Assembly (NCBI GenBank): GCA_937900065.1
Contig: CALCDS010000358.1
Span: forward strand, 1 to 5,272
Length of the DNA stretch: 5,272 nucleotides
Direction of reading: 5' to 3'
From: an uncultured Clostridiaceae bacterium
GTDB lineage: Bacteria; Bacillota; Clostridia; Clostridiales; Oxobacteraceae
Positions within the stretch are counted from its first letter, which is position 1, and every line of letters begins with the position of its first letter. Shown one piece after another: positions 1 to 5,272 of the stretch. Position numbers and translations under genes: made by a program. Below the pieces are notes generated by a model. The model was not told the origin of the DNA, ran no database searches, and saw only the letters and a list, made by a program, of their open reading frames with translations.

Positions 1-1
1 C

Positions 2-61
2 ATAGCCAAAACTCAAAGTGTGTTTAAAATATCCAGAAAGCTAAATAAAGCGGAGGTGTAA
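2..61 (+). CDS. C-terminal tail of an upstream gene, possibly the GrdB/GrdF/GrdH subunit of reductase protein B (partial)
   Basis: One of the three forward frames stays open from the left edge and ends at TAA 59-61, two bases before the grdC start. It encodes 19 residues, IAKTQSVFKISRKLNKAEV. The other two forward frames close within the first 30 bases. The grdC ribosome binding site lies inside these last codons, as expected for tightly packed operon genes. In known operons of this type the gene before grdC is often the large selenoprotein subunit of protein B, and the 'TQSVF' stretch loosely resembles how I remember such subunits ending. That resemblance is from memory and weak. The lysine-rich last residues could equally belong to another operon gene, or the frame could be open by chance. 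Confidence 0.45.
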   Translation: MAKTQSVFKISRKLNKAEV

Positions 62-63
62 AT

Positions 64-1602
64 ATGATATTTCCAGTAATAAAGGGTGCAAGTTATATAC
101 TTGTAAATACGCCCGACATGGTAGTAAACTTTGGCACGACTCAAAGCTTGGAAAAAGAAACAAATCCAAACTCCGAATACTTAAAAAGATTAAGAAATCA
201 TCTAAGAGGATTCGATGATGCTGTGGCATATCCTCCAAACCAGGTTTATATAGGGAACATGACTCCGGATGAGCTTGCTTCCCTTCCGAGGCCATGGTAT
301 ACAAAAAAGAATGAAAATGCGTCAAGATGGGGAAAATTCGGTGAGATAATGCCTCAGGACGAGTTCTACGCGCTTATGAAAATAAGCGACTCATTTGATC
401 TGGTTGTACTTGAAAGAGATTTTACCGAAGATGTAAGAGAAAAATTGACAAACCATCCTTTATTAAAAAATCTTGCTTCCAAATTAGGTGAAGGGTCAGA
501 CGTATCGGATATAGAGGGATATATCAAAGATTCCAAAGCTGAACCGTTAGAAATAAACGGTAAAGTCGTTGGCTGCGTCAAAAGGGCACATGAATTCGAT
601 AAAAACCTTGCAGCGCATATTATGGCTGAAAATCTTTCAAGCAAGGCATCAGGAGCGCTTGCACTTATAAACCTTATAAACAAATCTAAAATATCACCGG
701 ATGATATCGATTATATAATAGAATGCTCTGAAGAAGCGATAGGCGATATGAACCAGAGGGGCGGGGGCAACCTTGCCAAGTCTATCGGAGAGATTGCAGG
801 ATGCAGCAATGCTTCAGGCATAGATATGAGAGGGTTTTGTGCAGGCCCCGCACACTCCCTTGTAAATGCTGCCGCATTGGTGCAATCAGGCATATTCAAA
901 AATGTTGCAATTGTCGGAGGAGGCTCGACAGCTAAGCTGGGCATGAACGGACGTGATCATGTTAAAAAGAACATGCCAGTGCTTGAGGATATGCTTGGAG
1001 GATTTGCCATTTTGATATCCCAAAATGATGGAATCAATCCTGTGCTCAGGACAGATATAATAGGCAAACACAGGATAGGTTCAGGAGCATCGCCGCAGGC
1101 TGTAATAGAAGCTTTGGTTGCATCTCCTCTTGAGAAGGCCGGATTTAAGATAACTGATATAGATAAATATTCTCCGGAGATGCAAAATCCTGAATGTACC
1201 GAACCGGCAGGTGCGGGAGATGTGCCTGCATCCAATTTCAAAATGATAGGAGCTATGGCAGTTAAGAAGGGACAGCTTGAAAGGACAAAACTTATGGATT
1301 TTGTAAAGAAACACGGAAACCCCGGTTTTGCGCCCACTCAGGGCCATGTGCCTTCCGGAGTGCCGACAATAGGTTTTGGAAGGGAATCCATACTAAATGG
1401 CAAGATGGATAACTTTATGGTGATAGGCAAGGGCAGCTTGTTTTTAGGCAGGATGACAAACTTGTTTGATGGGATATCGATAGTAATTCAAAAAAATAAA
1501 GGCATCGTCAAAGAGGATAAAATATCAAAGGACGAAGTAAAGGCTATGATAGCCGAGTCGATGAGGGATTTTGCATCCCAGATGCTTAAGGGGTTGAGGT
1601 GA
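64..1602 (+). CDS. grdC: Glycine/sarcosine/betaine reductase complex, protein C subunit beta (GrdC)
   Basis: GrdC is one of two subunits of cytoplasmic protein C. Protein C takes the carboxymethyl group carried on the selenocysteine of protein A (GrdA) and releases it as acetyl phosphate, the energy-yielding end of Stickland-type reduction of glycine, sarcosine or betaine. The 512-residue length matches the family (about 57 kDa). The middle and C-terminal parts look like a thiolase/ketoacyl synthase III fold: Cys259 in GFCAGPAHSLVNAA sits where the nucleophile lies in those enzymes, followed by NVAIVGGGS (280-288), and QGHVPSGVPTIG (426-437, His428) resembles the thiolase GHP motif. The stretch PEMQNPE (371-377) stands where KAS III has its PHQAN histidine motif. 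ATG at 64 is preceded by GGAGGTG (52-58) at 5-nt spacing. The stop overlaps the grdD ribosome binding site, so the two subunits should be made together. Family assignment is secure; the fold alignment is by eye. Confidence 0.95.
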   Translation: MIFPVIKGASYILVNTPDMVVNFGTTQSLEKETNPNSEYLKRLRNHLRGFDDAVAYPPNQVYIGNMTPDELASLPRPWYTKKNENASRWGKFGEIMPQDEFYALMKISDSFDLVVLERDFTEDVREKLTNHPLLKNLASKLGEGSDVSDIEGYIKDSKAEPLEINGKVVGCVKRAHEFDKNLAAHIMAENLSSKASGALALINLINKSKISPDDIDYIIECSEEAIGDMNQRGGGNLAKSIGEIAGCSNASGIDMRGFCAGPAHSLVNAAALVQSGIFKNVAIVGGGSTAKLGMNGRDHVKKNMPVLEDMLGGFAILISQNDGINPVLRTDIIGKHRIGSGASPQAVIEALVASPLEKAGFKITDIDKYSPEMQNPECTEPAGAGDVPASNFKMIGAMAVKKGQLERTKLMDFVKKHGNPGFAPTQGHVPSGVPTIGFGRESILNGKMDNFMVIGKGSLFLGRMTNLFDGISIVIQKNKGIVKEDKISKDEVKAMIAESMRDFASQMLKGLR

Positions 1603-1603
1603 G
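1596..1603 (+). promoter_or_regulatory. grdD ribosome binding site spanning the grdC stop codon
   Basis: GAGGTGAG forms the last sense codons and the TGA stop (1600-1602) of grdC, with only 3 nt before the grdD ATG at 1607. A terminating ribosome on grdC would sit directly on this site. That arrangement suggests translational coupling, which would suit two subunits of one complex. Confidence 0.75.
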
Positions 1604-1606
1604 CTT

Positions 1607-2773
1607 ATGTCGCAGGATGATTTAAAAAAAGTCGTTGCCGAAGCATTCAATGATATAGCAGATGGGATTTCAAGCAATACATTTGAAAAAAAGGTAAGAG
1701 TAGGTTTAACTATGCTTGGAAGCGAACATGGAACAGAGGAATTGGTCAAGGCCGCAAATATGGCAAAGCACAAATACGGGGATTTTGATGTGATACTTAT
1801 AGGTCAAAAGAGCGAGCACACATTTGAATCATATGAGGCTGAAACGCCTGAAGAGTGCCATATGGTCATGGAAAAACTTCTGGATGAGGGAGCAATTGAC
1901 TGCGCAGTCACGATGCATTATAACTTCCCGATAGGCGTTTCGACAGTTGGAAGGGTTGTTACGCCGGGATGCGGAAAGGAAATGACCATAGCCACTACTA
2001 CTGGGACATATTCCACCAACAGGGTGGAGAGCATGGTCAGAAATGCGATAAGCGGTATCATCACGGCTAAAGCCATGGGAAATACAAATCCGAGCGTGGG
2101 AATATTGAATGTTGATGGTGCAAAGCAGGTTGAGAGAGCCTTAAAGGAGCTTAACTCAAATGGGTATGAAATAAATTTTGCAGCTTCAGTGCGCGAAGAC
2201 GGAGGATGCGTGATGCGTGGGAACGACCTCTTATCCGGTACGCCGGACGTGATGGTCACCGACACTTTGACCGGAAATCTACTTGTAAAAATATTCAGTT
2301 CATTCACGACCGGAGGAAGCTATGAATCCTTAGGATACGGCTATGGCCCGGGAATAGGCAGGAACTATGGGAGAATAATATGCATAATATCAAGGGCTTC
2401 AGGTGCTCCGGTGATATGTGAAGCTTTAAGATATGCTGCAATTCTTTCTAAAAACAAATTGACAAAAGTCAAGAACAGGGAATTTGAAAATGTCTGCAAA
2501 GCCGGGTATGATGAAATATTGGACCGGATTAAATCATTGAAAGAAACCGGAGCCGAAATAGATAAAGTTGTCGCACCTCCTAAGAAAGTTGTGACATATG
2601 CCATAGCAGGCATTGATATACTTGAGCTTGAGGATGCGGTAAAAGAGTTGTGGAAAAATGGAGTCTATTCGGAAAGTGGGATGGGCTGTACCGGACCTAT
2701 AATATTGGTCGGAGAGGATGAGAAAGACAAAGCCGAAAGTATTCTGATTAAAAATAAATATATCATGAGGTAA
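1607..2773 (+). CDS. grdD: Glycine/sarcosine/betaine reductase complex, protein C subunit alpha (GrdD)
   Basis: GrdD is the protein C subunit that carries the acetyl thioester and undergoes phosphorolysis to acetyl phosphate. The 388-residue length fits the family. The active-site thiol of the Eubacterium acidaminophilum protein has been reported as Cys359; here the equivalent is Cys361 in GMGCTGPIILVG near the C-terminus. A second cysteine, Cys99 (GAIDCAV), lies close to another cysteine reported as reactive in that protein. The central part resembles the phosphate acyltransferase PlsX: VGILNVDGAKQVERA (164-178) and DVMVTDTLTGNLLVKIF (214-230) match PlsX signature regions, and PlsX also makes an acyl phosphate. 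A glycine/tyrosine-rich stretch, SLGYGYGPGIGRNYG (241-255), follows. It begins 4 nt after grdC. No convincing terminator follows it, so transcription may run on. It lacks selenocysteine, as expected for this subunit. Confidence 0.95.
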   Translation: MSQDDLKKVVAEAFNDIADGISSNTFEKKVRVGLTMLGSEHGTEELVKAANMAKHKYGDFDVILIGQKSEHTFESYEAETPEECHMVMEKLLDEGAIDCAVTMHYNFPIGVSTVGRVVTPGCGKEMTIATTTGTYSTNRVESMVRNAISGIITAKAMGNTNPSVGILNVDGAKQVERALKELNSNGYEINFAASVREDGGCVMRGNDLLSGTPDVMVTDTLTGNLLVKIFSSFTTGGSYESLGYGYGPGIGRNYGRIICIISRASGAPVICEALRYAAILSKNKLTKVKNREFENVCKAGYDEILDRIKSLKETGAEIDKVVAPPKKVVTYAIAGIDILELEDAVKELWKNGVYSESGMGCTGPIILVGEDEKDKAESILIKNKYIMR

Positions 2774-2913
2774 TGATTGTACAGATTTCAAAATATAATG
2801 ATAATGTAGGACAATCCGCCGAATTTTATACCGGGATCCGGATAGATTTGATTTTATTTATGGCAAATGCAAAAAAAGATGTTTATTTTTTAGTAAACGT
2901 GAAGGATTTTTAA
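2773..2913 (+). CDS. Possible 46-residue small protein overlapping the grdD stop (hypothetical)
   Basis: The last base of the grdD TAA is the first base of an ATG (TAATG overlap), which opens a 46-codon frame ending at TAA 2911-2913. The protein begins MIVQISKYNDNVGQSAEF and ends KKDVYFLVNVKDF. A stop/start overlap of this kind is typical of translationally coupled genes, and the frame crosses most of an AT-rich gap without a stop. Against it, the only nearby Shine-Dalgarno-like sequence, GAGG at 2767-2770, is just 2 nt from the ATG. No domain, signal peptide or membrane segment is recognisable, and an open frame this long can occur by chance. I do not recognise the product. It may be a chance frame or a remnant. 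Confidence 0.25.
   Translation: MIVQISKYNDNVGQSAEFYTGIRIDLILFMANAKKDVYFLVNVKDF
2794..2799 (+). promoter_or_regulatory. Isolated perfect -10 hexamer (TATAAT), possible promoter for the lipoprotein gene
   Basis: A perfect TATAAT lies 20 nt after the grdD stop. At 16-18 nt spacing no recognisable -35 hexamer is present (TAATGA lies at 17 nt), and there is no upstream TG for an extended -10. If used, it would give a leader of about 185 nt before the TTG start at 2991 and would exclude the 46-codon frame from that transcript. In such AT-rich DNA the hexamer may be chance. A second AT-rich candidate, TATAGA at 2920-2925, also lacks a -35. Confidence 0.2.
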
Positions 2914-2941
2914 TTAATATATAGAAAATATCATTTGGGGT

Positions 2942-2973
2942 TTGAGTAAATAAAAACTTGAGTAAATAAAAAG
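2942..2973 (+). repeat. Tandem 16-nt direct repeat in the leader of the binding-protein gene
   Basis: TTGAGTAAATAAAAAC (2942-2957) is followed directly by TTGAGTAAATAAAAAG (2958-2973), with 15 of 16 bases identical and only the last base differing. The repeat ends next to the ribosome binding site. It may be a recent slippage duplication, a pair of sites for a regulator, or an unstructured A/U-rich leader that keeps the start region accessible. The sequence alone does not decide between these. Confidence 0.85.
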
Positions 2974-2974
2974 A

Positions 2975-2986
2975 AGAGGGGGAGAG
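2975..2986 (+). promoter_or_regulatory. Strong G-rich ribosome binding site that fixes a TTG start
   Basis: AGAGGGGGAGAG precedes TTG at 2991, with GGAG (2981-2984) 6 nt from the start codon. It supports TTG as the initiator. The first in-frame ATG (codon 13) lies inside the hydrophobic signal peptide core and would destroy the export signal. Confidence 0.8.
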
Positions 2987-2990
2987 TAAT

Positions 2991-4076
2991 TTGAAAAAAA
3001 TTTTATCATTTGTTTTGGCCCTTACGATGGTTATGGCGTTGTTTGTGGGTTGCGGTCAAAAAACAGAACCGACTGAGGGAAATAAACCGGCTGAAGGTCA
3101 ACAGAAAGAGGAAGAGAAACCAAAAATCAAGATCGGTCTTGCAACAGATGAGGGCGGAAAAGGCGATAAGTCATTCAATGATGCTGCTATAGCAGGGCTT
3201 GAGAAAATACAGAAAGATTATGGAATCGAGCCTGTGATACTTGAATCCAAACAGAATGACCAATATGAACCAAACCTTAAAAACTTGGCAGAGGCAAATG
3301 ATCTTGTATTTGCGATTGGGTTCAAAATGGCGGATGCAACCAAGAAAGTTGCTGAAGCAAACCCTGACAAGAAATTCGGTATAGTCGATGAAGAAGTCAA
3401 GTTACCCAATGTAGTATCTATAAAGTTTAAGGAGCATGAAGGATCTTTCCTTGTGGGAGTTGTAGCAGCAAAAACATCGAAGAATGGAAAGATCGGTTTT
3501 GTAGGCGGAATAGACAGCCCGCTTATTCAGAAGTTTGAAGCAGGTTTCATAGCAGGTGTCAAATCTGTAAATCCTGAAGCGGCAAAGGATCTTGAATCAA
3601 GAAAGAATGTAAGGTATGCTGCAAGCTTCAGTGATGTGAACAAGGGCTATGAACTTGCAAAGCAGCTTTACAATTCAGGCTGTGATGTCATATATCATGC
3701 TGCAGGCGGAGTTGGAATCGGAGTATTCAATGCTGCCAAAGAGATGAAGAAATATGCAATAGGTGTTGATTCTGACCAGGCGCTCACGGTTCCTGATGCT
3801 AAAGATGTGATACTCTGCTCGATGATAAAAAAGGTGGACGTAGGCACATATACGGTTTCAAAAGATGCTATGGATGGAAATTTCAAAGGCGGTCAGACTC
3901 TGGAATTAGGACTTAAAGAGGACTGCGTAGGAATATCACCTACAGTTAATCCGGCTGTATCGAAAGAAACTCTTGATCTTGCGAATAAATATAGGGACGA
4001 AATAATAAAGGGCAGTATAAAAGTTCCATCTACCCTAGATGAAGCAAAGAGCTTCCAACCAGTAGAGTTAAAGTAA
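2991..4076 (+). CDS. BMP/PnrA-family substrate-binding lipoprotein of a nucleoside-type ABC importer
   Basis: This is the extracytoplasmic receptor of an ABC importer, lipid-anchored to the outer face of the membrane. The N-terminus has a lipoprotein signal peptide: MKK, a hydrophobic stretch (4-20), and cleavage before Cys21 in LFVGC. A charged Glu/Lys linker (22-44) follows. The mature domain starts at IKIGLATDEGG (46-56) and continues GDKSFNDAAIAGL (58-70), the hallmark start of the Bmp/Med/PnrA family. Later hallmarks are ASFSDVNKGYELA (211-223), the DVIYHAAGGVGIGVF stretch (232-246) and GVDSDQ (258-263, Asp260 at a ligand-contact position in PnrA-type proteins). Characterised relatives (PnrA, B. 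subtilis YufN/NupN) bind purine or other nucleosides, so a nucleoside ligand is likely but not proven. At 361 residues it is full length. The ATPase gene of the same system follows after a hairpin. The start is TTG. Confidence 0.92.
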   Translation: MKKILSFVLALTMVMALFVGCGQKTEPTEGNKPAEGQQKEEEKPKIKIGLATDEGGKGDKSFNDAAIAGLEKIQKDYGIEPVILESKQNDQYEPNLKNLAEANDLVFAIGFKMADATKKVAEANPDKKFGIVDEEVKLPNVVSIKFKEHEGSFLVGVVAAKTSKNGKIGFVGGIDSPLIQKFEAGFIAGVKSVNPEAAKDLESRKNVRYAASFSDVNKGYELAKQLYNSGCDVIYHAAGGVGIGVFNAAKEMKKYAIGVDSDQALTVPDAKDVILCSMIKKVDVGTYTVSKDAMDGNFKGGQTLELGLKEDCVGISPTVNPAVSKETLDLANKYRDEIIKGSIKVPSTLDEAKSFQPVELK

Positions 4077-4077
4077 A

Positions 4078-4112
4078 TTAAAAAGCTAGATGCTCCGCAT
4101 CTAGCTTTTTAA
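4078..4112 (+). terminator. Perfect hairpin, rho-independent (partial or bidirectional) terminator inside the transporter operon
   Basis: TTAAAAAGCTAGATGC (4078-4093) and GCATCTAGCTTTTTAA (4097-4112) form a perfect 16-bp stem around a 3-nt TCC loop, beginning 2 nt after the lipoprotein stop. The A-run on one arm and the T-run (4106-4110) on the other make it terminator-like on both strands. The T-tract is short (five), which would suit incomplete termination. It stands between the binding protein and its ATPase, where such elements commonly raise binding-protein expression over the membrane and ATPase components and stabilise the upstream mRNA 3' end. Confidence 0.85.
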
Positions 4113-4138
4113 AATAGCATTGGCATCAAGCATATACT
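4109..4138 (+). promoter_or_regulatory. Possible weak promoter for the ATPase gene
   Basis: TATACT (4133-4138) matches the -10 consensus at 5 of 6 positions. TTAAAA (4109-4114), 18 nt upstream, matches the -35 at 4 of 6, but it overlaps the terminator arm. Transcription would start near 4145 and give a short leader containing the ribosome binding site. An alternative -35, TTGGCA (4120-4125), pairs only with a poor -10, TATGAA at 4142-4147. Either way it is a weak match. Confidence 0.2.
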
Positions 4139-4148
4139 TCATATGAAG
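4137..4148. repeat. 12-bp perfect palindrome next to the ATPase ribosome binding site
   Basis: CTTCATATGAAG is its own reverse complement, and its last three bases run into the Shine-Dalgarno AAGGGAGG (4146-4153). In RNA it could form only a 4-bp stem with an AUAU loop, or compete with a CATAT/ATATG pairing (4131-4135 with 4141-4145). It could be an operator half-site pair or chance. Confidence 0.5.
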
Positions 4149-4160
4149 GGAGGAATTACT

Positions 4161-5272
4161 ATGGCAAAAGTCGTGGAAATGCGAGGTATAACAAAAATAT
4201 TTCCAGGAGTGCGTGCAAACGATAATGTGAATTTTGACCTTGAAAAAGGTGAAATACATGTTCTCCTTGGAGAAAATGGAGCCGGTAAAACGACGTTAAT
4301 GAATATATTGTATGGTATGTATCAGCCTGATGCCGGTGAGATTTATGTGAATGGTAAAAAAGTAAATATGAAATCCCCGAGCGATGCAATCAAATGCGGA
4401 ATAGGAATGGTCCACCAGCATTTTATGCTGGTTCATAATTTTACGGTGGCTGAAAACATAATACTCGGCATGGAACCTAAAAAAGGTTTGAACATAGATA
4501 TGAAAAAGTCAATACAGGATGTTGAGAACCTTACAAAGGCATATGGTTTCAATATAGGTCCCAATGAGATAATAGAGGATATCACAGTAGGACAGCAGCA
4601 AAAAGTTGAGATATTAAAGGCGCTTTATAGAGGGGTCGACATACTCATACTTGATGAACCGACTGCTGTTTTGACACCTCAGGAAATCGAAGAGCTCGGA
4701 ATAATACTTAAGAATCTAGTAAATGAAGGAAAATCAATAATATTGATCACCCATAAACTAAAGGAAGTAATGAGCATGAGCGACAGAGTGACGATACTCA
4801 GAAGGGGGAAAGTCGTAGATACTCTGAATACTTCCGATACAAACATAGATAAGCTCGCAGAGCTCATGGTAGGCAGAAAGGTAAGCCTTACGGTTGAAAA
4901 AAAGCCTGCAGAGCCTAAAGGCGTAATATTGAAGGTTGAAAATTTAAAAGCGCTTGATCAAAGAGGTGTACAGGCATTAAAAGGTATAAATCTTGAGGTC
5001 AGAGCCGGAGAGATACTTGGAATAGCCGGAGTTGACGGCAATGGACAATCCGAACTGGTGGAAGTCATAACCGGGCTTAGAAAACCTACGGAAGGCAAAG
5101 TATTCATGAATGGCAAGGATATTACCGGCAAATCGGTCAAAGAAGTAATAGAATCCGGTATAAGCCATATTCCTGAGGACAGGCATAAGAGAGGACTAAT
5201 ATTGAAGTATTCTCTTGCTGAAAATGCAATCCTTGGTATTCACGACAAGAAACCTTTTGCAAATGGAATTTT
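4161..5272 (+). CDS. Nucleoside-type ABC importer ATP-binding protein, twin NBD (YufO/NupO-like), 3' end outside the window
   Basis: This cytoplasmic ATPase would power the importer served by the upstream lipoprotein. ATG 4161 follows AAGGGAGG (4146-4153) at 7-nt spacing. The window holds 370 codons; relatives have about 500, so the second half of domain 2 is missing by truncation at the edge and the gene is not broken. Domain 1 has Walker A GENGAGKTT (37-45), Q-loop Gln86 (VHQHFML), a signature region reading ITVGQQQKVEI (141-151) instead of the usual LSVGxQQRVEI, Walker B ILILDEP (161-167, Glu166) and switch His198 (ITHK). Domain 2 starts near 255; its Walker A is GVDGNGQSEL (290-299), with Gln296 in place of lysine. 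That degenerate site is normal for this family and for the related RbsA/MglA sugar ATPases. IPEDRHKRGL (337-346) is also a family hallmark. Two permease genes would be expected next. Confidence 0.93.
   Translation, partial: MAKVVEMRGITKIFPGVRANDNVNFDLEKGEIHVLLGENGAGKTTLMNILYGMYQPDAGEIYVNGKKVNMKSPSDAIKCGIGMVHQHFMLVHNFTVAENIILGMEPKKGLNIDMKKSIQDVENLTKAYGFNIGPNEIIEDITVGQQQKVEILKALYRGVDILILDEPTAVLTPQEIEELGIILKNLVNEGKSIILITHKLKEVMSMSDRVTILRRGKVVDTLNTSDTNIDKLAELMVGRKVSLTVEKKPAEPKGVILKVENLKALDQRGVQALKGINLEVRAGEILGIAGVDGNGQSELVEVITGLRKPTEGKVFMNGKDITGKSVKEVIESGISHIPEDRHKRGLILKYSLAENAILGIHDKKPFANGI

Noticed and set aside
1600..1620. TGA of grdC as a selenocysteine codon
   Set aside because: Reading through gives only a few residues before another TGA at 1618. 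The protein already has family length, GrdC is not a known selenoprotein, and grdD starts 4 nt later.
41..2791. Many minus-strand open frames of 60-129 codons opposite grdC and grdD
   Set aside because: They lie wholly or mostly antisense to two clear full-length family members, have no matching domains and show the low-complexity Ser/Leu/Pro/Phe composition typical of antisense shadows.
2831..2841. CCGG-GAT-CCGG hairpin as a terminator after grdD
   Set aside because: The stem is only 4 bp, cannot be extended, and is followed by an interrupted ATAGATTTGATTTT rather than a T-run.
2881..2898. GTTTA...TAAAC inverted repeat in the gap
   Set aside because: Five A/T-rich base pairs around an 8-nt loop are expected by chance in DNA of this composition.
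2774..2990. Riboswitch (purine or glycine) upstream of the transporter gene
   Set aside because: A riboswitch would make sense given the neighbours, but I see neither the conserved purine-riboswitch loops nor the glycine-riboswitch core, and no terminator or anti-terminator hairpin in the gap.
3010..3192. 60-codon forward frame inside the binding-protein gene
   Set aside because: It is a +1-frame shadow over the signal peptide and Lys/Glu-rich linker; its Arg/Lys-rich translation resembles no family, and the overlapping lipoprotein frame is unambiguous.
3218..5186. Minus-strand open frames opposite the transporter genes, including one crossing the ATPase start (4159-4389)
   Set aside because: All are antisense to strongly supported genes, with no recognisable product.

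Overview
The window is a moderately AT-rich piece of a bacterial chromosome with features of an anaerobic, amino-acid-fermenting Firmicute (Clostridia sensu lato). The evidence is strong purine-rich Shine-Dalgarno sites, frequent ATA (Ile) and AGA/AGG (Arg) codons, a TTG start, a Gram-positive type lipoprotein and, above all, genes for protein C of glycine/sarcosine/betaine reductase. That Stickland-type system is largely confined to such organisms. The genus cannot be fixed from the window. All convincing genes are on the + strand.

Region 1 (1-2773) is the end of a glycine/sarcosine/betaine reductase operon. About 20 codons at the left edge look like the C-terminal tail of an upstream gene, plausibly the substrate-specific protein B subunit GrdB/GrdF/GrdH. 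Then come grdC (protein C beta, 512 aa) and grdD (protein C alpha, 388 aa), 4 nt apart and apparently translationally coupled. Together they release the carboxymethyl-selenoprotein A intermediate as acetyl phosphate, which acetate kinase can turn into ATP. GrdC reads as a thiolase/KAS III-fold protein and GrdD as a PlsX-like acyl-phosphate-forming protein with the acetyl-carrying cysteine at 361.

Region 2 (2774-2990) is a 217-nt gap with no good terminator. It contains a 46-codon open frame whose ATG overlaps the grdD stop, an isolated TATAAT, a 16-nt tandem duplication and a strong G-rich ribosome binding site for the next gene.

Region 3 (2991-5272) is the start of a nucleoside-type ABC importer. 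It holds a BMP/PnrA-family substrate-binding lipoprotein (361 aa, TTG start), a perfect hairpin terminator-like element, and a twin-NBD ATPase of the YufO/NupO type that runs off the right edge after 370 codons. The two permease genes expected in this family would lie beyond the window. The hairpin between the two genes, with a possible weak promoter after it, would let the binding protein be made in excess of the ATPase.

No RNA genes, mobile elements, CRISPR arrays or recognisable riboswitches were found. The most interesting inference is functional: a purine-nucleoside-type importer next to glycine reductase would fit an organism that ferments purines through glycine, though the ligand cannot be read from sequence alone.
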